Assembly: GCF_042427615.1 (NCBI RefSeq)
Contig: NZ_JBHMEZ010000012.1
Coordinates: 1-64,000, forward strand
DNA: 64,000 nt
Origin: Formosa undariae
GTDB lineage: Bacteria; Bacteroidota; Bacteroidia; Flavobacteriales; Flavobacteriaceae
Reading direction: 5' to 3'
Shown: positions 8,283 through 15,370 of the stretch, one piece after another
Layout of the letters: each line of letters opens with the position of its first letter
Numbering within the stretch: the stretch's first letter is position 1
The notes under the pieces: generated by a model
Seen by the model: the letters and a program-made list of their open reading frames with translations, nothing else
The model's database searches: none
Told to the model about the DNA's origin: nothing
Position numbers and translations under genes: made by a program

Positions 8283-8531
8283 TCAAAAAAATTCTATATC
8301 GTAGTTTTCATATTCCCCTTCCAGTTCCAGTGTTTTCCAAATCAGATTATATTCACCTTTTTCAGTATCAGTTCCGTAATCGTATTTGCTTCCTCTTGCA
8401 ATTAAAAGTCCATTATCCAAAGTCAAAATTCGTCTAATAGGTTTTATCATTCTTGTTTCGTTGCCCTCTAAAGAATATGCATAATCTCCAATCCAATTTC
8501 CCTTCAACTTCTTATCAGATTGACAAGACAA
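8283..8531 (-). CDS. Small lipoprotein with apparently lost start codon
   Basis: Written from the TTG that begins LSCQSDKK, but codons upstream to about 8570 continue in frame as KKTLYILILTLILLS, an obvious lipoprotein signal ending in LLSC. No ATG, GTG or TTG precedes that stretch; the frame comes from an eight-A run, so a small indel probably removed the start. The 80-residue mature part (KGNWIGDYAYSLEGN ... ILTLDNGLLIARG) resembles small lipocalin-like lipoproteins but is not recognised. Probably non-functional, or started at a rare codon. Confidence 0.5.
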   Translation of the reverse strand: MSCQSDKKLKGNWIGDYAYSLEGNETRMIKPIRRILTLDNGLLIARGSKYDYGTDTEKGEYNLIWKTLELEGEYENYDIEFF

Positions 8532-8630
8532 AAGAATTAAAGTTAAAATTAATATGTAGAGTGTTTTTTTTAAATGTGTGCCTAACGTGATTGTACTTGA
8601 CTTTTCTTCCCATAAAATACCCTCAAATAG

Positions 8631-8655
8631 TGTCTAACTTTTTTGGGGCAGTTCA
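8631..8655. mobile_element. IS3/IS150-like terminal sequence, orphan
   Basis: TGTCTAACTTTTTTGGGGCA followed by GTTCA. Its complement TGAACTGCCCCAAAAAAGTT resembles the terminal inverted repeats of IS150-group IS3 elements. No transposase or second end is nearby. The remaining 8532-8863 stretch holds only TGTTAGGC at about 8744 and no gene. Confidence 0.3.
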
Positions 8656-8875
8656 AAGTTCGCGAAGACTTTCGGAAGTAATCAATTAGTAAAAGAATTA
8701 TAACGTAAGATAGTAGTACAATCCAAGGTGTAGTATATTCCATATGTTAGGCTAGTGCTTTTTTTAGTTGAGATTAGCCTTTAAGCATAGATTTTCGGTA
8801 TTAGAATGTAGTTAGAATGCTTGTAACATAGTATTTTAATAAATTCATAAATATTTTTTTAGATTGAATTATAAC

Positions 8876-8883
8876 TACATTTG
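8876..8883 (+). promoter_or_regulatory. -7 box TACATTTG before the permease gene
   Basis: Fits TAnnTTTG, 23 bases before the ATG at 8906. It lies within the longer reading frame starting at 8864, which argues for the downstream start. Confidence 0.4.
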
Positions 8884-8905
8884 TTGTACAATTATTAACT
8901 GCATT

Positions 8906-9856
8906 ATGGAATTGTACATTGGCTATATTGGTTTTATTATTTCGGCTTATTCAGTGATAGCAAACGATGTTATTCAAACTCTTGGCACGTTTATTTCTTC
9001 AAATTTTAAAGTAAAATGGTGGTGGCTTTGGCTTTTTGCCATTAGCATATTATCGTTAGTATTATGTTATGGTTGGTATATTAACGGTGGTGATGTGTCT
9101 TATGGCAGACTTAACAATATACCGTATCCAGAAAATTTGCAGTGGTGGTATCTTTTAGCACCTATTGGCCTATTGACCATTACTCGATACGGAATCCCTG
9201 TGAGTACGACGTTTATGATTTTAAGTATTTTTTCATCGAGTATGATTATAGAAAAAATGATTTTGAAATCGGTATATGGTTATGCAATTTCCTTTGTTTT
9301 TGCCCTAGTGATATATGTTGTTATTTCAAGACAATTTGAATCGAATTTCTCCTTGGATAAATTAGACAAACAGAAAAACAAGCATTATTGGCTAGTGGCG
9401 CAATGGTTTTCTACCGGGTTTCTATGGTCTCAATGGCTGATTCAGGATTTTGCTAATATTTTTGTTTTTCTTCCTAGAAAGCTTTCTATCGAGCAACTCA
9501 TAATATCTTTAACCTCCATCCTACTCATTATGGCATACATTTTCAGGAAGCGAGGCGGAAAGATTCAGGAAATAGTCAATCAAAAATCAAATACCAAGAA
9601 TATTCGTTCTGCCACTATCATCGACTTAATCTATGGTATTTTCCTATTTGTATTTGGCAACCTTAATTCGATTCCAATGAGCACTACTTGGGTTTTTATT
9701 GGTATTTTGGCAGGAAGGGAACTGGCGATAACTTATTTGTTGAATAAAAAGAAGATGAAATACACTTACATCATTATTGCCAAAGATTTTGGTAAAGTAA
9801 ATATCGGACTTGCGGTCAGTTTAGTGATTGCGTTTCTGATTCAGTATTTAAAATAA
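8906..9856 (+). CDS. PiT-like membrane permease, divergent
   Basis: About 316 residues from the ATG at 8906. About nine hydrophobic segments. Two internally similar halves carry the signature pattern of phosphate permeases of the PiT/PHO4 type: SVIANDVIQTLGTFISS then GIPVSTTFM in the first half, and IPMSTTWVFIGILAGRELA in the second. Canonical PiT has GANDxxNxxG and GxPxSTTH; here they are changed, so the substrate may not be phosphate. It is one of the few plus-strand genes in the island and stands alone. Confidence 0.55.
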   Translation: MELYIGYIGFIISAYSVIANDVIQTLGTFISSNFKVKWWWLWLFAISILSLVLCYGWYINGGDVSYGRLNNIPYPENLQWWYLLAPIGLLTITRYGIPVSTTFMILSIFSSSMIIEKMILKSVYGYAISFVFALVIYVVISRQFESNFSLDKLDKQKNKHYWLVAQWFSTGFLWSQWLIQDFANIFVFLPRKLSIEQLIISLTSILLIMAYIFRKRGGKIQEIVNQKSNTKNIRSATIIDLIYGIFLFVFGNLNSIPMSTTWVFIGILAGRELAITYLLNKKKMKYTYIIIAKDFGKVNIGLAVSLVIAFLIQYLK

Positions 9857-9978
9857 TTGTATTATAAAAGGCCATTGAAAAAAACTAAGGTGCTATTAGC
9901 ACGATTGGCTTACCAATGATTTCTTTTGAAGTTCGAGTTTTTTTTTCAGCCTGTTACAACAATTGTATACTGAACATA

Positions 9979-10145
9979 TCTTATATATAAACGAAATCAC
10001 GATTAGAAATAGCTACTAATCCCCTTTTAAGATCTTGTAAATCATCTGAAATTTTAAGTGTATAAAAACAGAAACCGTCTTTATAGACGGTTTTTTATTA
10101 TAGTTGAACTCTATTTAGTATTCGCTTGTGGAACGGTTACTGGTG
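9979..10145 (+). repeat. Dispersed island repeat, copy C
   Basis: Near full-length copy: starts TCTTATATATAAACGAAATC, contains TTGTAAATCATCTGAAATTT, stem AAACCGTCTTTATAGACGGTT followed by TTTT, and ends TGGAACGGTTACTGG. Closest to copy D. Bases 9857-9978 hold nothing else recognisable. Confidence 0.7.
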
Positions 10146-10161
10146 TTGTAGTACGTTATTT

Positions 10162-10527
10162 TTATTCCGCTTCGGTTTTGTCAATATTTTTTAATTCCGT
10201 TAACGTTTTTTTATTTATTATTCCACGTTGTGCTATATAAGTTTTAGTTCGGTCAGTTTTATTTACCAGAACAATTATTGGGTCGTCTACATTTAGAATC
10301 AAATCAGATTTTTTTTCAATTCCGTACAGTTTTGTGTCAGATTCAGTTGCGTATGCGTAATGATACGTCCGTTTGAATTTTTCAGAGTATGAAAAAACAT
10401 TTTCTATTTCAGTTATTATTCCTTGCGTTTGAGTGAAGTCAGATTCATTAAAATCAGTTTTAGAATAAGAATTTCCTTTTCCACAAGAACTTAAAATTAA
10501 GAATGTCAAAATCAAAATTCTATTCAT
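10162..10527 (-). CDS. Hypothetical lipoprotein, 121 aa
   Basis: Signal peptide MNRILILTFLILSSC with lipobox LSSC. The mature part has a beta-rich core (GIITEIENVFSYSEKF ... YHYAYATESDTKLYGI) that may be a small OB- or SH3-like barrel; no family is recognised. The start codon lies only about 24 bases from the terminal sequence of an IS3-type remnant, so the native promoter may have been replaced by the element. Repeat copy C follows the stop codon. Confidence 0.65.
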   Translation of the reverse strand: MNRILILTFLILSSCGKGNSYSKTDFNESDFTQTQGIITEIENVFSYSEKFKRTYHYAYATESDTKLYGIEKKSDLILNVDDPIIVLVNKTDRTKTYIAQRGIINKKTLTELKNIDKTEAE

Positions 10528-10550
10528 TTACGGTCTGTTTTTTTATGTCT

Positions 10551-10683
10551 TGTCCTAAAATATGGTTACAGGTTAAGATTGAATTTACGCAGATAATTTA
10601 TATGCCATATTTGGTGTTTTATAATCTAAAGATAAATGAAATGGTATGTCGTTATATAGATTAATTGCTTTTTTTTCCAGCAC
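10551..10683 (-). pseudogene. IS3-type OrfB C-terminal remnant, copy 1
   Basis: The minus strand reads KAINLYNDIPFHLSLDYKTP then NMAYKLSA and stop at 10585. The YNxxxPHLSLxYxTPNM pattern is the C-terminal signature of IS3-family integrase-type transposases (rve domain). The element end TGTAACCATATTTTAGGACA (10551-10570 complement) follows. The left part is lost: the frame breaks at the junction with the IS110-type remnant at about 10684. Confidence 0.7.
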
Positions 10684-10687
10684 ATTA

Positions 10688-10900
10688 ATGCCTGTAAACC
10701 CAATAAGTATATGTCGGGAACTTTATGAGCACATAGTAGCCAAAGAGAAAAGTAAAAAGTTAGCATTAATTGCAGTTTGTAATACCCTATTAAAACACCC
10801 ATTTGCTATTGCAAAATCAGGGTTATTATATGATGATGCTTACAGAAGTGTTTTAGTGGAAAATTAATGAGTTTTTACTTGTTTTTTACCACAGTACTTT
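10688..10900 (+). pseudogene. IS110-type transposase C-terminal remnant, copy 2
   Basis: A 59-residue frame (10688-10867) with CRELYEHIVAKEKSKKLALI then AVCNTLLKHPFAIAKSG, typical of the end of IS110-family transposases (normally about 330 residues). Bases 10868-10900 are the element end. It abuts GTTGCCGGTA, the inverted-repeat boundary of the next gene. Confidence 0.7.
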
Positions 10901-11682
10901 GTTGCCGGTAGTTTTTTGGTCGTAAAGTATGTTATTCCTATTCCGATTAAAAACATTAACCAATATATAAAATTAAAATCTAAAGTTAATAACCATCTGT
11001 CAAAAGTCAAGTTAAATACATATAATATTTGAACCATTAAATTGACCAAAAAATGTAAAATTATAGAATAAATTATTCTGTTAGTTTTAATAAATATTAG
11101 TCCGCTAATTATTCCAAAAATGAAAGTCGGCACTAAATTCAATGGTGTTTCAATATGTATAATAGCGAAGCATAAACTTGAAAATAATATTCCGATTAGT
11201 TTACTGTTTTTCTGTAATAAGTTTTGCAATAGAAATTTTCTAAAAAACAACTCTTCAAAAATCGGTGAAATTATTAAAATCGTTATTGTATTGTATAAAA
11301 GTGCTGGTCTAAACCCACCAAACGAGCTAATGTCAGCTTGGAATTCAGAGTAATTGATAAAATTCCATATTCTTTCTAAATCCCAAAAAGGTCTATCCAA
11401 TAATTGAAGTCCAATCACTATTAAAATTAAATAGGGTATTAATTTAAAATCAATTTTTTTAAGGTTTAGCGATTTATTAATTCTAAAACTAGGTTTCCAG
11501 AAAATTCTGAACGTGACCAAATATCCAATAATGAATGACAAACCAATCGTTATTCCGTAATGAATTTGGTAACTTTCAGATACCAATTCAGTTTTATACA
11601 CCAACAATCCAAATGCAAGTTGGGTTATAGTAAAAACCAAAATCAGGAATAAAGTCAGTAAGATTGCTTTAAGTACTGTCAT
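10864..11682 (-). CDS. CPBP-family intramembrane glutamic protease
   Basis: 272 residues, about eight membrane segments. The CPBP/CAAX-protease (Abi) motifs are complete: E143-E144 and R148 in EELFFRKFLL, H176 in CFAIIHIE, H210 and N214 in HFLVNLM. Bacterial members cleave in the membrane and include bacteriocin-immunity and prenyl-protease relatives; the target here is unknown. The last 14 or so residues (LPATKYCGKKQVKTH) are translated from the inverted repeat and the IS110-type element end, and the stop codon overlaps the transposase stop on the other strand, so the native C-terminus was probably shorter. Confidence 0.85.
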   Translation of the reverse strand: MTVLKAILLTLFLILVFTITQLAFGLLVYKTELVSESYQIHYGITIGLSFIIGYLVTFRIFWKPSFRINKSLNLKKIDFKLIPYLILIVIGLQLLDRPFWDLERIWNFINYSEFQADISSFGGFRPALLYNTITILIISPIFEELFFRKFLLQNLLQKNSKLIGILFSSLCFAIIHIETPLNLVPTFIFGIISGLIFIKTNRIIYSIILHFLVNLMVQILYVFNLTFDRWLLTLDFNFIYWLMFLIGIGITYFTTKKLPATKYCGKKQVKTH

Positions 11683-11701
11683 TTTTCAAATTACTGGCAA
11701 C
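10901..11701 (-). other. Cassette-like unit bounded by imperfect inverted repeat
   Basis: GTTGCCGGTAGTTTTTTG (10901-10918) faces CAAATTACTGGCAAC (11687-11701). Aligning the arms gives GTTGCC(G/A)GTA(G/A)TTT, 11 matches in 13. The arm sequence differs from those of the other units, but the two arms of this unit match each other. Confidence 0.45.
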
Positions 11702-11760
11702 AATTATATAATAAACATTATGTTCATTACACACCCAAATATAAGGTATATGTAACATAT
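11683..11760 (-). repeat. Upstream flank repeat, also at 13258-13326
   Basis: GGCAACAATTATATAATAAAC...CCCAAATATAAGG here parallels GGTAACAAATATATTAATG...CCCAAATATAAGG upstream of the protease gene at 12049. Both carry a minus-strand -7 box. Confidence 0.6.
11736..11743 (-). promoter_or_regulatory. -7 box TATATTTG upstream of the CPBP gene
   Basis: Minus-strand TATATTTG 54 bases before the start at 11682, inside the flank repeat. No good -33 TTG at N19. Confidence 0.4.
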
Positions 11761-11768
11761 GTTATCTA

Positions 11769-11940
11769 TATCTTATATATAAACCAAATCACGATTACAA
11801 ATAGCTATTAGGTCGCTTTTAGGACCTTGTAAATCACCTAAAATATTAACTATATAAAAATAAAAACCGTCTCTAAAGACGGGTTTTAATTATAGTTGAA
11901 CTATGTATTATTGGCTTGTGCAATGGTTACCGGTGTTAGG
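11769..11940 (+). repeat. Dispersed island repeat, copy D
   Basis: Starts TCTTATATATAAACCAAATC; stem AAACCGTCTCTAAAGACGGG; then ATTATAGTTGAACTATG and GCAATGGTTACCGGTGTTAGGC. The last seven bases, GTTAGGC (11934-11940), fit the canonical integron R' box GTTRRRY. Confidence 0.7.
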
Positions 11941-12035
11941 CAAAGTACTTTTTTCAAATTCATCTAAATCTATTCTGCCGACTTCGTCAACACTATATGC
12001 AGCTCTGGCCTATCGGCGAGCCGAATACTTAGTTA

Positions 12036-13268
12036 TTACCACACGTTTTTATTTCGGAAGCAACTGTTTTTCTGTTAATATTATTTTTCTTTTGAGACCT
12101 TTTTCCTCAATTTGAATTTCAATATTCTTCGTTAAGTTTTTGTTTGCCCAATAATCATAAAGTTCTTGTGTCTTGAAATTTGAAACATTAACACCATTAA
12201 TAGCTATTATTTGTGTGCCTAGTTCAATTGGTTTATCTAGCAGGTAATTGTTCTCATAAGAATATAGTATAATTTTATTTTCTACATAATTTGGGTGAAA
12301 GAAAACTTGATATTCAGATAGTACATCTTCTTTAAATTGGATATTTTGATCTAAATAAAAAACTTCATTTGCCCAATCCAAAGTAATTGTAAATTTCTCC
12401 AAAAATTGATTTCCAAGTATGTTTGATTCATTCTCTTTAAACGTTACAATTTGATTTGAAAGTCTAATGTTGTTGAGTAAATTTACTGAAAGTAATGCAC
12501 TATATTTAGTGCTTTTAGTAATTCCATTTGCTCCAATACTGTTTATTCCTGTTGTAGTTATATATGGTATGTTTTTATTGGAATTTATTTTATTAAAAAG
12601 GGATAAGTCAGCACTTATGTTTCCGTTAAAACCAGTGTCGAATGTATATAATTCTTCAGTACCATTTAGTTCTATTTTAATTTCTGCATCTCCATATTTT
12701 CCAGATTTTGTTTTAAATAAGTGTGCGTTATTACTGATGTTAAAATTGTCAATATTATCAGATACTCGAATCACTTTATTTTTATAATCGATTTGCCATT
12801 TTGCTTTTCTCATTAAATTACTTCCAATAATGCCAACGTAAGTATCACGCCCTAAAACTTGATATAAATGAGAAAGGTCAGAAGTGTATGCTCCAATATT
12901 TAGAAAGTTAATTTTACCAATCATTAAGTTGTCAATTGATAAATATTTACTTTTACTAATAATTCCATTAGCATCGGATATTTCTCCAACTACATTATTT
13001 GATTTGTAATTAATATCATTGATTATGCTATTGTCAATCAAAGTTAAATCATTTCCTGTGTCAAATATGAAATCATACTTTTTTTTGTTAATCGTAATTT
13101 CTAAAACTATTTGTTTTTTGACATATCTAAAGGGAATTTCTTCAATGTAATTTTCTTGTTCAACTTCTCCTTGTGTTACAGTTTTTAATCTTTTTAAAGA
13201 CGAACAACTTATAATTAATGTTGAGATTATTAAAATCAGCAAAAAGGTTTTTTTCATATGTGTGGTAA
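12036..13268 (-). other. Cassette-like unit bounded by a 9-bp inverted repeat
   Basis: TTACCACAC (12036-12044) and its exact complement GTGTGGTAA (13260-13268) lie 4 bases from the stop codon and 2 bases from the start codon of the protease gene. Confidence 0.45.
12049..13257 (-). CDS. Retropepsin-like aspartic protease lipoprotein with PDZ
   Basis: About 402 residues from the ATG at 13257, which begins MKKTFLLILIISTLIISC, a lipoprotein signal. Two retropepsin-like half-domains each carry a DTG motif: FDTGNDLTLID (about residue 66) and FDTGFNGNISAD (about residue 207). Two DTG sites in one chain could form a pepsin-like intramolecular active site. A PDZ domain follows (about 320-390, GTQIIAINGVNV). 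Similar aspartyl-protease/PDZ proteins are common in Bacteroidota and probably act in the periplasm. It stands alone between repeat copy D and IS remnants. Confidence 0.82.
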   Translation of the reverse strand: MKKTFLLILIISTLIISCSSLKRLKTVTQGEVEQENYIEEIPFRYVKKQIVLEITINKKKYDFIFDTGNDLTLIDNSIINDINYKSNNVVGEISDANGIISKSKYLSIDNLMIGKINFLNIGAYTSDLSHLYQVLGRDTYVGIIGSNLMRKAKWQIDYKNKVIRVSDNIDNFNISNNAHLFKTKSGKYGDAEIKIELNGTEELYTFDTGFNGNISADLSLFNKINSNKNIPYITTTGINSIGANGITKSTKYSALLSVNLLNNIRLSNQIVTFKENESNILGNQFLEKFTITLDWANEVFYLDQNIQFKEDVLSEYQVFFHPNYVENKIILYSYENNYLLDKPIELGTQIIAINGVNVSNFKTQELYDYWANKNLTKNIEIQIEEKGLKRKIILTEKQLLPK

Positions 13269-13302
13269 CAAATATATTAATGAACATTATTTTCATTATA
13301 CC

Positions 13303-13310
13303 CAAATATA
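13303..13310 (-). promoter_or_regulatory. -7 box TATATTTG upstream of the protease gene
   Basis: Minus-strand TATATTTG 46 bases before the start, at the same place in the flank repeat as the box at 11736. Confidence 0.4.
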
Positions 13311-13325
13311 AGGTATATGTAACAT

Positions 13326-13461
13326 GTCTTCTCCTTAAATATGGCTACAGGTTAAAATTGTTTTTAGGCAGATAATTGATATACCATATTTGGTATTTTA
13401 TAATCTAAAGATAAATGAATTGGTATGTCGTTGTATAGATTAATTGCTTTTTTTCCAGCAC
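13326..13461 (-). pseudogene. IS3-type OrfB C-terminal remnant, copy 2
   Basis: Minus strand AINLYNDIPIHLSLDYKIPN then MVYQLSA and stop (13364). It is about 85-90% similar to copy 1 by eye, with one A missing in the lysine run before it (frameshift). It is joined to the IS110-type remnant at the same point as copy 1, so the composite was duplicated as a unit. Confidence 0.7.
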
Positions 13462-13465
13462 TTTA

Positions 13466-13680
13466 ATGCATGTAAACCCAATAAGTATATGTCAGGAACT
13501 TAATGAGCGCATAGTAGCCAAAGAGAAAAGTAAAAAATTAGCATTAATTGCAGTTTGTAACACCCTATTAAAACATCCATTTGCTAATGGAAAATCAGGA
13601 TTATTACATGATGATGCTTACAGAAGTGTTTTAGTTAAAAATTAATGTAGTTTTACTTGTTGTTTACCGCGGTACTTTGT
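13466..13680 (+). pseudogene. IS110-type transposase C-terminal remnant, copy 3
   Basis: A 59-residue frame to 13645 (CQELNERIVAKEKSKKLALI, then HPFANGKSG), where the AIAKSG of copy 2 has become ANGKSG. The element end (about 13646-13680) is more diverged than in copies 1 and 2 (CCGCGGTACTTTG). It abuts GTTGAGCATAG. Confidence 0.7.
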
Positions 13681-13692
13681 TGAGCATAGTAT

Positions 13693-14172
13693 TTATTCTA
13701 CGCAAATTATTCCTTCTTGTGAAATTTTTTGTCCTTCATTCGTCGTCATTGTAGCATCGTAGAACAAACATTTTCCTTCAATTTTAATTTTAGAAACAAC
13801 AATTCCGTTATTTTCATTTACCCATTTAGTCCTTTCGTCCATTTCTCCTTTGGAAGAATCGTAAGTTAGTCGATAAGTACAGTCATCAATCCATTCAAGA
13901 ATTTCATAAGTTGGGTTTCCGTTTCCGATTCCGTTTTTCCATTCGGTTTGAGAGTTTTTTTCTCGGATAACAACATAACGATTAACATCTAGGTCTCTTT
14001 CGGCTGTCATTTCACTTATACTGTCATTTGAAGTAATTTTATATTTTTTCATTTCATCACTCGTTGGAATGTAGAAAGTTCCGATTTTAAAATCTTCACA
14101 AGTTAATTCCTGCGCATTGATTTTAATTCCAATTACAAGAAATATTGCAATAAAGATTGTAGTTTTTTTCAT
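13693..14172 (-). CDS. Secreted hypothetical protein, 159 aa
   Basis: Not recognised. A classical signal peptide (MKKTTIFIAIFLVIGIKINA, cut before QELTC) precedes a mature domain of about 138 residues. Four cysteines (TCEDF, DDCTY, GKCLF, IICVE) could form two disulfides, as in exported proteins. It is bounded by the end of an IS110-type remnant on its 3' side. A similar fold (lipocalin-like barrel) is possible from the strand pattern but not shown. Confidence 0.6.
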   Translation of the reverse strand: MKKTTIFIAIFLVIGIKINAQELTCEDFKIGTFYIPTSDEMKKYKITSNDSISEMTAERDLDVNRYVVIREKNSQTEWKNGIGNGNPTYEILEWIDDCTYRLTYDSSKGEMDERTKWVNENNGIVVSKIKIEGKCLFYDATMTTNEGQKISQEGIICVE

Positions 14173-14216
14173 TCAGCGTTTTGTTTCTCAAAATAATGAC
14201 AACGTTTGGTGCATAG

Positions 14217-14447
14217 TTAGTCATATTTTATAAACTCCCAAGGAATCTCTTTTTTAAATATCTTAATACATTCCTCCATTAATTCAACAGAAATATTTTC
14301 TTTAAAAACTCGTATTGCTCTGATTTTATCTGTATCATCCCTAAAAATTTCCGCAATTAATTCGTCATTTCGATAGATTTCAACTCCAATTCCGTCACGT
14401 TCATTAATATCACTTGCAATTATAACTCTATCTATAATTTCTTTCAT
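14217..14447 (-). CDS. Small hypothetical protein, 76 aa
   Basis: Not assigned to a family. MKEIIDRVIIASDINERDGI begins a soluble, acidic protein with a predicted strand-strand-helix pattern ending KIFKKEIPWEFIKYD. No signal peptide. The stop is followed (minus strand) by CTATGCACCAAACGTTGTC, a boundary-like motif. Stand-alone small genes of this kind between repeats are typical of cassette-type islands. Confidence 0.6.
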   Translation of the reverse strand: MKEIIDRVIIASDINERDGIGVEIYRNDELIAEIFRDDTDKIRAIRVFKENISVELMEECIKIFKKEIPWEFIKYD

Positions 14448-14595
14448 TACGTTCGGTTCGGATATTATTCACAACGTTTATGTTTCAAGGAACGTTGCCG
14501 TTTTGTGTGTGAGGATTTTCCGCAGGAAAATCAGAGTTAGCAAAAAAGCAACTGCCTTTCGATTTAACTAAAATAAGCAATGTTTTTTACACCAA
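14448..14595. repeat. Structured intergenic element with perfect hairpin
   Basis: GATTTTCC (14514-14521) and GGAAAATC (14525-14532) form a perfect hairpin with loop GCA. Outside it, CAACGTTTATGT...GAACGTTGCC on the left and GCAATGTTTTTTACACC on the right are weakly complementary, giving a long imperfect dyad of about 140 bases. This recalls the folded shape of attC sites, but the end boxes are not canonical. Confidence 0.4.
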
Positions 14596-15201
14596 GTTAC
14601 CTACAGTATTTTTTAATTTAAATGGGTATATATTATATCTAAAAATAATTTTCGATACATAATTAATTCAAATTTTTCATCGGGAATTTTATTTAGTGCA
14701 TTAATTAAGTATTCACAACTTGAGTCCAAATCTCCACTAGCTGAAAATTTCCAATATGCGTCCCTGAATTTATATTGCCAACTAGATTTATCTAAAAGTT
14801 TTAATTGTTCAATTAAGTAACTGTAACATTGATCGTGATGGCTTAGCTTGAATAGCATAAAAGGGTCAAATTCTAGATCCGATCTAAATTTCTTAAAAAA
14901 ATCACTATTTATTTCCTTCTTATTAGCCTTTTTTAATAATTCTGAATATCCTCTTTTACTTATTTCAGAAAGATAATTTCCTTGTATTAATGAGTTTTCT
15001 AATAGGCTATGTACATTTTGTATGTAAATCAGTTTTCCTTCTTTTGGTCCAAATCTTGTTATTCGTCTTTCGGAATTTATCGCAGTACATAATTCAAACT
15101 TTTCATCTGCAATTAAATCATTCGTGTTTTTTATTGAACCACAGGCTGTGATTAAAGTCAGAATTGTAAATAGAAGTAGTTTTTTCAATATTGTAGGTAG
15201 C
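14596..15201 (-). other. Cassette-like unit bounded by a 15-bp imperfect inverted repeat
   Basis: GTTACCTACAGTATT (14596-14610) faces AATATTGTAGGTAGC (15187-15201): 13 of 15 positions pair. The right arm overlaps the first codons of the gene if the ATG start is used. Confidence 0.45.
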
Positions 15202-15203
15202 AT
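14613..15203 (-). CDS. Hypothetical lipoprotein, 196 aa
   Basis: Not recognised. Lipoprotein signal with lipobox ITAC (KKLLLFTILTLITAC). The mature part is helical, with repeated aromatic/leucine patterns (LFKLSHHDQCYSYLIEQLKL, then WQYKFRDAYWKFSASGDL) suggesting TPR-like helices. The ATG at 15203 puts the first five codons inside the inverted-repeat arm; a TTG at 15188 would start the protein as MKKLLLF just after the arm, matching the layout of the other bracketed genes. The two starts cannot be separated from sequence alone. Confidence 0.6.
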   Translation of the reverse strand: MLPTILKKLLLFTILTLITACGSIKNTNDLIADEKFELCTAINSERRITRFGPKEGKLIYIQNVHSLLENSLIQGNYLSEISKRGYSELLKKANKKEINSDFFKKFRSDLEFDPFMLFKLSHHDQCYSYLIEQLKLLDKSSWQYKFRDAYWKFSASGDLDSSCEYLINALNKIPDEKFELIMYRKLFLDIIYTHLN

Positions 15204-15215
15204 GTTATATCAAAA

Positions 15216-15223
15216 CAAATATA
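15216..15223 (-). promoter_or_regulatory. -7 box TATATTTG upstream of the lipoprotein
   Basis: Minus-strand TATATTTG, 13 bases before the ATG and 28 before the alternative TTG. The short distance slightly favours the TTG start. A plus-strand copy of a similar box (TTATATATTTGCTTTAC) lies at about 15268 with no gene behind it. Confidence 0.35.
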
Positions 15224-15370
15224 AACTATAAGCACTTATGCTTTCTAGGCAGTAGCACATTTTGTTATCTTATATATTTGCTTTACAACGGTTTGCTCTA
15301 TATAGACAGTGTGAGGTTATATCATGATACGATTAGACGTATGTTGGTAATAAAATAAGGTGTTATAGTT

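Noticed and set aside
10646..10867. Independent 73-residue gene
   Set aside because: It is the C-terminal part of an IS110-type transposase; the same sequence recurs at 1 and 13466.
7064..11940. Riboswitch or small-RNA family (copies A-D)
   Set aside because: They lie after genes instead of before them and carry a terminator-like stem only; an RNA role is possible but nothing supports a ligand.
12049..13257. Retroviral or retrotransposon gag-pol protease
   Set aside because: The DTG domains sit in a lipoprotein with PDZ, as in many bacterial aspartyl-protease proteins; no reverse transcriptase is present.
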